Of a stretch of DNA of 64,000 nucleotides, positions 57,779-64,000 are shown piece by piece; within the stretch, counting starts at the first letter, position 1; every line of letters starts with the position of its first letter. Below the pieces are notes generated by a model that saw only the letters and a list, made by a program, of their open reading frames with translations, had not been told where the DNA came from and made no database searches. The position numbers and the translations under genes were made by a program. Origin of the DNA: Halogeometricum limi (GTDB lineage: Archaea > Halobacteriota > Halobacteria > Halobacteriales > Haloferacaceae); NCBI RefSeq assembly GCF_900115785.1, contig NZ_FOYS01000005.1, positions 310,001 to 374,000 of the forward strand, read 5' to 3'.

Positions 57779-59191
57779 GTGAACGACCGTCCGGTCCGCC
57801 ACCGTCTCACCTCCGCTGCGACGCTGTTAGTCGGGATGCTCGCAGTCACCTGCGTGAATTTCGTTCCGCTCGTCGGCGTCACTGTCTGGGACTGGAATCT
57901 CACCTCGCTACTCGTCCTCTACTGGGTCGAAGCGTTCGTGACCGTCCTCGTCGCCGCGGTGAAAGCCCTCCTCGCAGAGCACGGTTCACCGGAGATTACG
58001 AGCGGCATCGAACCGCTTCACGAACTCCGCGAGAAACGGGGAGGGTGGGAGCCTCGTCCGGACTGGCCATTCATCTATCCGCGTAACGTCCCGCTCGCAG
58101 TCACCATACTCGGCTTCTGGGCCGTGTTCCTCGTTCCGATGACCCTCCTCTTCTGGTCGCCGTCTCTGGGCTCTGTTCTCTCCGTCGGACTGGTCGCGGG
58201 CGTCCTCGCGTTGGTGGTGACACAAATTGCAGAGTTCGTCACCGAGTACGTTCGAGACGAGCGCTATCGGGAGGTGTCGGCACGAGAGATACTGCGGACG
58301 CCGACGTTACTCACGTTCTCGCTCGTCTGCGTCGGCCTCCTCACGGTCGGGAGCAGCGGTTCGGACACGAGTCTGTTCCTCCTCGTCCTCGCCGTGCTCT
58401 CGAAGACGCTCGTGTCGGTCTTCGGGTTCTACGCACAGCGCGTCGAGAACCCGCTGTTCGGCCTCGGTGACCGCCTGTTCGACGAGGAGGAGTTTCGCGA
58501 ACCCCCGCCCGAAATCGAACTTCCGGACGCAGCCATCGACGGCCGTGTTCGCGTCGCTCGGACGCCGGTCGTACTCACGAGTCTGCCGTACATCGCCTTC
58601 GGCTTCGCGAGTCGGCCCGGACTCTTCGTTCTCTGTCTGTTCGCCCTCGCACTCATCTCCGGGAAGCTCTCGTGGATTGCAATCACGGCGCTTATCATCC
58701 TCTGTATCGCCGGAGTCCGTATCCTCAGCTACTACCTTCGCTACGGAACGGTCGAGTACCAGCGCCGCGGTGAGATGCTCGTCGCCTACGACACGTTGCT
58801 CGAGGCCCCGCAGTGGACGGCCGACGTCGCGCGGTCGTCGTTCTCGGTGAAGAACGCGATCGCGGACCGGTTGCTCGATACGGGGACGCTCACGATTTCC
58901 GGAGTCGAAGGGGTGGAGGGTTCGAAGGTCCAGTTCGGCCCCGTCGTCGATATCGAACGGGCCGTCGAGACGCTCGGGCTACCCGTGCGGGAGACCGAAC
59001 GCCCCGAAGGGGACCTCGGCGTCGTCGCCGCCGTCGGATTCTTGTTTCTGTTTTTTTCGATACTCCCGGCAGGAGTCGTACTGGACCCGGACGTCAGTAC
59101 CGAGTTCGCGATGGCTCTCGGTCTCGTGTTCGCCCCGTTCATCCTCTTTCACGTCGCGGTGCTCGTGTGGGTCGGACTCGCGCGGGTCTGA
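57779..59191 (+). CDS. Multi-spanning membrane protein (DUF6498-like)
   Basis: 470 residues from a GTG. About nine hydrophobic segments. The N-terminus LVGMLAVTCVNFVPLVGVTV, WDWNLTSLLVLYWVEAFVTV is the pattern of haloarchaeal DUF6498 membrane proteins. A soluble segment at about 325-400 separates the last pair of helices. No transport or enzyme motif seen. Assignment to the DUF is from memory of its N-terminal pattern. Confidence 0.7.
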   Translation: MNDRPVRHRLTSAATLLVGMLAVTCVNFVPLVGVTVWDWNLTSLLVLYWVEAFVTVLVAAVKALLAEHGSPEITSGIEPLHELREKRGGWEPRPDWPFIYPRNVPLAVTILGFWAVFLVPMTLLFWSPSLGSVLSVGLVAGVLALVVTQIAEFVTEYVRDERYREVSAREILRTPTLLTFSLVCVGLLTVGSSGSDTSLFLLVLAVLSKTLVSVFGFYAQRVENPLFGLGDRLFDEEEFREPPPEIELPDAAIDGRVRVARTPVVLTSLPYIAFGFASRPGLFVLCLFALALISGKLSWIAITALIILCIAGVRILSYYLRYGTVEYQRRGEMLVAYDTLLEAPQWTADVARSSFSVKNAIADRLLDTGTLTISGVEGVEGSKVQFGPVVDIERAVETLGLPVRETERPEGDLGVVAAVGFLFLFFSILPAGVVLDPDVSTEFAMALGLVFAPFILFHVAVLVWVGLARV

Positions 59192-59325
59192 CTCACCGGA
59201 ATCGAGAGATGGAGAGCGGGATTCCCGGCGTGAGAGGTCGTCGAGAGGAGGCGACATCTCGAACCCGACTTCGAGCGGTCGCCGTTCGTTCCCTCGTCGC
59301 GAGACAGCGCACAACACCGCACCAG

Positions 59326-59694
59326 CTATGCGTCTCGCCCGGAGGCGGCCGTGACGTAGACGCCAGTTAGCTCCGTGCTCTCTACGGTCAGCGCAATCTC
59401 GTCGCCCTCTTCGTAGGAACGGTCGGTCACGACAGTCACCGCCTCGACGGGGGTGCGGCGAACGAACGCCCAGAGAAGGTCGAGTATCGACGGATGGCCG
59501 CCTTTCCGGAGGACGACGACGTAGCGCGACTCGGCTAGCTCCTGCAGATCATCCGTCAGGTCGTGCTCGCCCAGTTCGGCAGGCGGGATGACGTGCAGGA
59601 CGTCGCCTTGGATGGTCTCGGTCACAGTCTCAGGACGAAGGCGAGCAGGATGAATGGCGTGATTTCGACCCCGTGTTCGTCTGAGGACGTTCAA
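59326..59694 (-). CDS. Hypothetical protein, second gene of a coupled pair
   Basis: 122 residues. ILDLLWAFVRRTPVEAVTVV and SYEEGDEIALTVESTELTGV suggest a mixed alpha/beta fold with a Lys-Gly-Gly loop (VLRKGGHPS). No family recognised. Its ATG overlaps the stop of the upstream gene by four bases (ATGA), so the two proteins are probably made together. Confidence 0.55.
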   Translation of the reverse strand: MNVLRRTRGRNHAIHPARLRPETVTETIQGDVLHVIPPAELGEHDLTDDLQELAESRYVVVLRKGGHPSILDLLWAFVRRTPVEAVTVVTDRSYEEGDEIALTVESTELTGVYVTAASGRDA

Positions 59695-59999
59695 AAGAGC
59701 GGGTCAGGCTCGTCACCAGCAACAGGGACGACGCCAATCGCTTCGGCTATCGTTTCGAGTTCCTGCTTCGAGAAACTGCCCGTCTCTGCCTCTGAAACGG
59801 CCTCGGCGACACCCACAGCGACGCGTATCTGCTGACGCATCTTCGTGGTCGATGCAACCGGGGAATCGGTCGCAGTGACGTCTAACTCCGAGCACAGAGC
59901 CCCGAGTTCCTCTTTCGTGAACGACGCGGTGACCTCTCGCTTGAACCGGCCGACTCCATCACGGATTCCGTTCCGAATGTCGTGTTTCGTTACTCCCAC
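59691..59999 (-). CDS. Hypothetical protein with duplicated SxxKxEL motif
   Basis: 102 residues. Two similar helical units are visible: SFTKEELGALCSELDV at about 27 and SFSKQELETIAEAIGV at about 74, each followed by a spacer and a shared VRxAVGVAEAV-type link, which suggests an internal duplication of a SAP- or HeH-like helical unit. First gene of the pair with 59326-59694. Function unknown. Confidence 0.6.
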   Translation of the reverse strand: MGVTKHDIRNGIRDGVGRFKREVTASFTKEELGALCSELDVTATDSPVASTTKMRQQIRVAVGVAEAVSEAETGSFSKQELETIAEAIGVVPVAGDEPDPLF

Positions 60000-60198
60000 A
60001 ACTCACTCTCAGCCGGTTCTCACTAAACCACTTCGCCCGCCGAACTCTCGGCGTCGCTCTGTGTCCTCGTTCTCATATCTCCGGAGACATCTCGATACGT
60101 CGGAGTAGGGGTAGAGATGTACCCGAGAGTCGGTGTGATAGTTATCGTTCGAGAGAATCAGAGCCAACACTTCATTTCCCTTCGCTCGTACTCGGAGC

Positions 60199-61062
60199 AT
60201 GGACAATCTCGCGCCGAGTCTCGACCGAGAGCGCGTTCACGTCGTCCCCCTCGGCTACGAGTTCGACCGTATCGTGGAACCACTGCGTCGGAAGGCTGAC
60301 CTCGTCTACCTCCTCGTCGACGACTCGACGCGGCGGCCCGCAGAGACCGGTCGGGTCGACTTCGACGCCGCCTGCGACTCCCACGAGACCGACGCGGCGT
60401 CGTGGCACGAGACCACGGCGTACCAACGGGAGGTTCGCGACGTGATTCACGGATTCGCGGAGGTTCGCGGCGTCCCGGTCCGACTCACCGACTTCTACGA
60501 CGTGATGGGCGTCGTCACGACGATAGCCGAGCATCACGGCGTCGGCGGGGCGGACGGCGACAGCCTGTTCGTGAACGTCGCGACGGGACCGCACGTCGCG
60601 GCCGTCGCCGCGGCCGTCGGGTGTATGGCGGTCGGTGCCCGTCCGTACAGCGTCGAACCCGAGAACCGCGCTCACGACGTGAAGTCGAGTCCGGCGAGTA
60701 CGGGCGTCGCGGAGACGACGGACATCCCGTTGCATCCCATCGACGGCCCGACGCGGGACCAAATCGCGGTTCTCGACTACCTCAGAGAGATAGCCGAGCA
60801 GAACTACACGGTCAACAAGCGGAACATCATCCGGGAGTTCGGGGGCGACGGCGCGGCGGGCGACGCGGAACTCGACTGTCTGCTCGGCACCGAGGAGAAA
60901 GCCTGGAGTGCGCGGTACAACAGGCTCGACGCCGACGTGTTGAACGACTTAGAGAGCACCGGTTACGTTCGTATCGAGAAACGCGGACGCTCGGACAAGG
61001 TGAGTATCACCGACTCCGGGCGGAACATCCTCGCGGCGTTCGGCCACCTCCTCGGCGAGTAG
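60199..61062 (+). CDS. DUF6293/HFX_2341-type regulator with CARF-like domain and winged helix
   Basis: 287 residues. The N-terminal Rossmann-like half (RVHVVPLGYEFDRIVEPL, DLVYLLVDDST, DSLFVNVATGPHVAAVAAAV) resembles CARF/Csa3-type ligand domains. The C-terminal half is a winged helix (DQIAVLDYLREIAEQNYTVN; LESTGYVRIEKRGRSDKVSI). Members are haloarchaeal transcription factors; a few CARF relatives respond to cyclic oligonucleotides. No CRISPR locus is in the window. It is transcribed away from the pair at 59326-59999, which it might control. Confidence 0.75.
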   Translation: MDNLAPSLDRERVHVVPLGYEFDRIVEPLRRKADLVYLLVDDSTRRPAETGRVDFDAACDSHETDAASWHETTAYQREVRDVIHGFAEVRGVPVRLTDFYDVMGVVTTIAEHHGVGGADGDSLFVNVATGPHVAAVAAAVGCMAVGARPYSVEPENRAHDVKSSPASTGVAETTDIPLHPIDGPTRDQIAVLDYLREIAEQNYTVNKRNIIREFGGDGAAGDAELDCLLGTEEKAWSARYNRLDADVLNDLESTGYVRIEKRGRSDKVSITDSGRNILAAFGHLLGE

Positions 61063-61150
61063 GCTCGGGCTCTGTCGGCCGAGCAGTAGATGTCCTCAAC
61101 CGCCGAGTTCGTCGTAACGGGCGTGAGATTGTAAACGGTTCCTCGGTCGT

Positions 61151-62956
61151 CTATCGTGCTGCTCGCCGACCGAGGACGAATACGAGCAACGCGAGAAGCG
61201 TTGCTCCGAGTGCCGTCTCGCTGGTGGCCAAGAGCTTCCCCCAGCCAGCGGGCTGAAAGTCACCGAACCCGAGCGTCGTGAAGGTGAGCATACTGAAGTA
61301 GATGCCGTCGGGGAGCATCGTGAGCCACTCACCGAAGGACGTCGCTCGGATCAATTCGGTGTTGTTGCCGCTCGCGGCCCGAAACCCACCGAGGGGGTAA
61401 CTCATCCCGAAGCTGAGAATGACGAACAGCGACGCACCGATGACTCGCCACGGACTCTCGCCGTAGAGGAGGGTGAGGCGAGCAGCAGTCGAGCGAATCC
61501 ACTTCCCCCACCAACTGAGCGTTGCACCGAGCGAATCCGCAGTCGATGCTTCTTCTGCCTGCCGGAGTCGGTGCATCTCCTGACGACGAATGAACCCGAT
61601 TCGCTGTAACTCCGGGAGCGAGTTGTTGCGGCCGATTTTTTCGAGTGTGTGGTAGGTGCGGGCGGCTTTGAGGAGGCGGCTCTCTTCCTCGTCGGTATCA
61701 CTGTTTGCATCGTCGCCGACGTTCTCGTCTGGCCAGTTTGGCTGGCTCGGGAGATATCGAGAGACGACCCGAGTGAGTCGGCCTGTCCCTGATGCTGAGT
61801 CGTCTGTCGCGCGTTCGAACTCGGGGTCGTACGGAACACGGAAGTCGACGTCCTCGCCAAAATCGGTTCCTTGATTTATTTGAGCGTCACCGAAGACAGC
61901 ACCGTTGAGCTTTGCACCGGAGAAGTTTGTGTTGTAGAGGTTCGACCGCGAGAAGATTGCCTGTTCGAGGTTCGCGCCGCTGAAGTCGACGTTTTGCAGT
62001 TGAACGTTGGTGAAATCCGCGAGATGGAGGTCCATATCCGCCATCGAACTGATTTCGAGTTCACACTCAGCAAACTGTGCGTCGGCGAAAGAAACGCTAT
62101 TTCCAAGAGAGCTATCTCTGAATGAAACAGTTCCGGTAAACTCGGCTCCGTCGAACCACACATCACCGTCACCTGTGAACTCGGCTCTGCTGAACAACAC
62201 AATACCGTCACCTGTGAAATCGACTTCGCTGAACGACACCTCACCGTCACATGTGAACTCGGCTCCATTAAACAACACAATAGCGTCGCCTGTGAACTCG
62301 GCTCCGCTGAACGACACATCACCGCCGCCTGTGAACTCGGCTCCGCTGAACGACACATCACCGTCACCTGTAAACTCGGCTCCGCTGAACAACACATCAC
62401 CGTCACCTGTAAACTCGGCTCCGCTGAACGACACCTCACCGTCACCTGTGAACTCGACTTCGCTGAACGACACATCACCGTCACCTGTGAACTCGGCATC
62501 TAAGAACGATACTTCCCTCTCAAATCTAGCTCGACTGAAAGAGACCTCACTGTGACGAAGGACCAATCCATCCGCTTTGACATTTTCTTCGAAAACCGTA
62601 TGATCGAGCCGAATAGGAGAGTCGCTCTCTACGTGAATCTCCGTCTTCAGTTCGAGTTCGAACGCTCCAAAAATCGCCCCCACGAACTCCGTCTTTCGCT
62701 CGGCACCGTCGTTCGCGTCCTCGATAGCCTCCACGAACGCTGCCGCTTCGTCCACATCGTCCGGCAGGTCTTCAGGGTCCGTGTGGAAGACACAGTGTTC
62801 CTCGTCTTCGACATCTTCGTGCTCGAACACCTCGTGTGGACACGACCACGACTCCTCATCGAGCATCCAGTCACTGGGGCTCTCACCGTTCCAGTTCTTT
62901 GGTTCGTCTTTCTTCGCGACGTAGGCGCAGGTTTGGGTGGATTCAGTAGTCGTCAT
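61151..62956 (-). CDS. Pentapeptide-repeat protein fused to a two-helix ion channel
   Basis: 601 residues. The N-terminus has Cys/His clusters (WSCPHEVFEHE, EEHCVFHTD) that could bind metal. Residues 154-270 are nine near-identical 13-residue repeats of the form AEFTGDGDVSFSG. A normal pentapeptide helix follows at 305-360 (FTNVQLQNVDFSGANLEQAI, FSRSNLYNTNFSGAKL). After an acidic linker and a helical segment comes a channel module: TM1 at 503-520, pore loop with FTTLGFGDFQP at 558-568 and TM2 at 578-597, ending RRAAR. The filter TLGFGD is that of potassium or related cation channels. The architecture suggests gating by a beta-solenoid sensor; the trigger is unknown. Confidence 0.85.
   Translation of the reverse strand: MTTTESTQTCAYVAKKDEPKNWNGESPSDWMLDEESWSCPHEVFEHEDVEDEEHCVFHTDPEDLPDDVDEAAAFVEAIEDANDGAERKTEFVGAIFGAFELELKTEIHVESDSPIRLDHTVFEENVKADGLVLRHSEVSFSRARFEREVSFLDAEFTGDGDVSFSEVEFTGDGEVSFSGAEFTGDGDVLFSGAEFTGDGDVSFSGAEFTGGGDVSFSGAEFTGDAIVLFNGAEFTCDGEVSFSEVDFTGDGIVLFSRAEFTGDGDVWFDGAEFTGTVSFRDSSLGNSVSFADAQFAECELEISSMADMDLHLADFTNVQLQNVDFSGANLEQAIFSRSNLYNTNFSGAKLNGAVFGDAQINQGTDFGEDVDFRVPYDPEFERATDDSASGTGRLTRVVSRYLPSQPNWPDENVGDDANSDTDEEESRLLKAARTYHTLEKIGRNNSLPELQRIGFIRRQEMHRLRQAEEASTADSLGATLSWWGKWIRSTAARLTLLYGESPWRVIGASLFVILSFGMSYPLGGFRAASGNNTELIRATSFGEWLTMLPDGIYFSMLTFTTLGFGDFQPAGWGKLLATSETALGATLLALLVFVLGRRAAR
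62147..62497 (-). repeat. 39 bp tandem repeat array coding for 13-residue solenoid units
   Basis: Nine in-frame copies of a 39 bp unit inside the pentapeptide-channel gene, with cores such as GAGTTCACAGGTGACGGTGA conserved at DNA level, including at third codon positions. This indicates recent expansion or gene conversion. Confidence 0.85.
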
Positions 62957-63058
62957 TGAATGTGGTGTGGCGAGTTGGTTCGAATCGTTCGTATCGGGTT
63001 CTAAACGTATCGCTCTCTACAACTATCATAAAATACTGCACGTTCTGGCTGTTGCCGA

Positions 63059-64000
63059 CTACAACCGCCGGAGAATCGTGCCGACGACGAGGAGTGCGAC
63101 GACGCCGATACCGACATCACGGATACCGAAACCGGGGATTTCGAGGCCCTCCGATTGCGTCGAGGAAGCCGGGGACTCACTGGACGCTTCGTCGCCCGTC
63201 GCGGTCACGGCAATCGTGTCGACGGTTTCGGTCCGGCGGTCGGCCGACGAGTCGTCGCCGAAGTAGTAGACGGCGTCACCGCCGATTTCGTAACTCCCAG
63301 CCTCGGTGAACTGGATGCGCACGCGCACCTCCTCTTTCTGGCCCGGTTCGACGGTGACGAACGTCGTCTCGCCCGGTCCGGCGGCGGAGGCACCATCGAC
63401 GCTCGTGATGGACGCCCCCGAGTCGGGCAGGTCGAGCGCGAGTTTCACGTCCATCGGGGTGTCGCGCACGAGGTTACTCGCGCTGAACGTCACGACAGCC
63501 GTCTCCCCCTCGGCGACGTCGGTTTTCACCGACGTGAGTTCGAAGGCCGCGCTCTGTTGCACGGGCACGACGTCGGTGTGCGTGGTCGCGACGCCGTCGG
63601 TGGAGACGACGCGGACGCCGACCTGTTTCTTACCGGTATCCTCGAAGGCGTGGACAGCCACCTCGCCGGTGGCGTCGTCGAACGCGCCGTCGCCATCGAA
63701 GTCCCAGGAGGCCGTCTCGACGGGTTTCGAGGCGTTCACCCCGAACGTCACGTCGAGGTCGTCTCGCGGCGTGTCGGGCGACCACGTCACGGCGACGGTC
63801 GGTGCCTCCTTCGCGACGACGGTCCGCGTGACCGTGTGGCTGTTGCCCGTCTCGTCGGTGACGGTGAGCGTCAGGTCGTGTTCGCCCGTCTCTGCGACGG
63901 CGGTGGTGACCGTCTCGCCGTGTTTCGTGGTGCCGTCCGGGAGCGTCCAGACGTACGACGTGAGGTTGCCGTCGGGGTCGACGGAGTCTACGGCCGACAG
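63059..64000 (-). CDS. PKD-domain surface protein (5' end outside the window)
   Basis: The frame is open to the right window edge; 313 residues are visible, the C-terminal part. Near the edge is a PKD-type domain (DPDGNLTSYVWTLPDGTTKH), then a second (ASWDFDGDGAFDD... VAVHAFEDTGKKQVGVRV), then a beta-sandwich domain (SNLVRDTPMDVKLALDLPDS, VEPGQKEEVRVRIQF). A Ser-rich linker and a single C-terminal helix (GIGVVALLVVGTILRRL) anchor it in the membrane. This is the layout of exported haloarchaeal cell-surface proteins. The signal peptide and any catalytic part lie beyond the window. Confidence 0.82.
   Translation of the reverse strand: MSAVDSVDPDGNLTSYVWTLPDGTTKHGETVTTAVAETGEHDLTLTVTDETGNSHTVTRTVVAKEAPTVAVTWSPDTPRDDLDVTFGVNASKPVETASWDFDGDGAFDDATGEVAVHAFEDTGKKQVGVRVVSTDGVATTHTDVVPVQQSAAFELTSVKTDVAEGETAVVTFSASNLVRDTPMDVKLALDLPDSGASITSVDGASAAGPGETTFVTVEPGQKEEVRVRIQFTEAGSYEIGGDAVYYFGDDSSADRRTETVDTIAVTATGDEASSESPASSTQSEGLEIPGFGIRDVGIGVVALLVVGTILRRL

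Noticed and set aside
62147-62497. Direct repeats that could be taken for a CRISPR array
   Set aside because: The 39 bp units are contiguous with no unique spacers and stay in the reading frame of the channel gene.

Overview
The window is chromosomal DNA from an extremely halophilic archaeon (class Halobacteria). The proteins are rich in Asp and Glu, GC is high with strong G/C at third codon positions, and many genes start within a few bases of where a TATA box about 27 nt upstream would place the transcript start (leaderless genes). The gene content (HTH-10 regulator, FolC-FolP fusion, FNT-UspA fusion, DUF6293-type regulator) is haloarchaeal. A Haloferacaceae-type genome (Halogeometricum- or Halopelagius-like) is my inference; the genus cannot be fixed from sequence alone.

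Layout. (1) 1-5184: 3' end of a contractile-injection (phage-tail-like) locus with a baseplate J-like protein, a tail-protein-I-like protein and a large HGKLM-motif protein with a heptad-repeat stalk. (2) 5341-14198: housekeeping and stress genes: UV endonuclease UvsE, an M20 amidohydrolase, an FNT channel fused to two UspA domains, fructose bisphosphatase, a PQQ-propeller lipoprotein, an FKBP isomerase and an RNA ligase-like protein. (3) 14530-16740: a small metal regulon with a NifU-like protein, a DtxR-family repressor, a haloarchaeal protein behind two tiny coupled ORFs, and three DtxR-type palindromes in the promoters. (4) 16921-23911: RNase HI, a decayed UspA fragment, a CurA-like reductase, HicAB, a GH3 beta-glucosidase, a MITE-like element, an HTH-10 regulator and small proteins.

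(5) 24171-50484 is the most interesting part. It holds a DmdA-like tetrahydrofolate-dependent demethylase, GlyA, MetF, two dimethylglycine/sarcosine oxidase-type flavoproteins with GcvT domains, a threonine/serine dehydratase, a BCCT transporter, a FolC-FolP fusion, formate-THF ligase and FolD. Read together they spell uptake of glycine betaine, stepwise demethylation to glycine with methyl groups caught on folate, glycine to serine, serine to pyruvate, and oxidation of C1-folate to formate with ATP recovery. A creatininase-family and an aspartoacylase-family hydrolase sit inside. A short motif (CCCGTAGAG with an adjacent ATACG) recurs upstream of the second oxidase, the transporter and fhs/folCP.

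(6) 50521-57142: cysteine and sulfur metabolism (CysE and a SufS-SufU fusion), tRNA 2'-phosphotransferase KptA, and a lactate-utilisation operon (LutC and a LutB-LutA fusion). (7) 57406-64000: a decayed RNase HI fragment, membrane and hypothetical proteins, a DUF6293/CARF-like regulator, a pentapeptide-repeat protein fused to a two-helix ion channel, and the 3' end of a PKD-domain surface protein cut by the window edge. No tRNA, rRNA, CRISPR array or intact insertion sequence was recognised.
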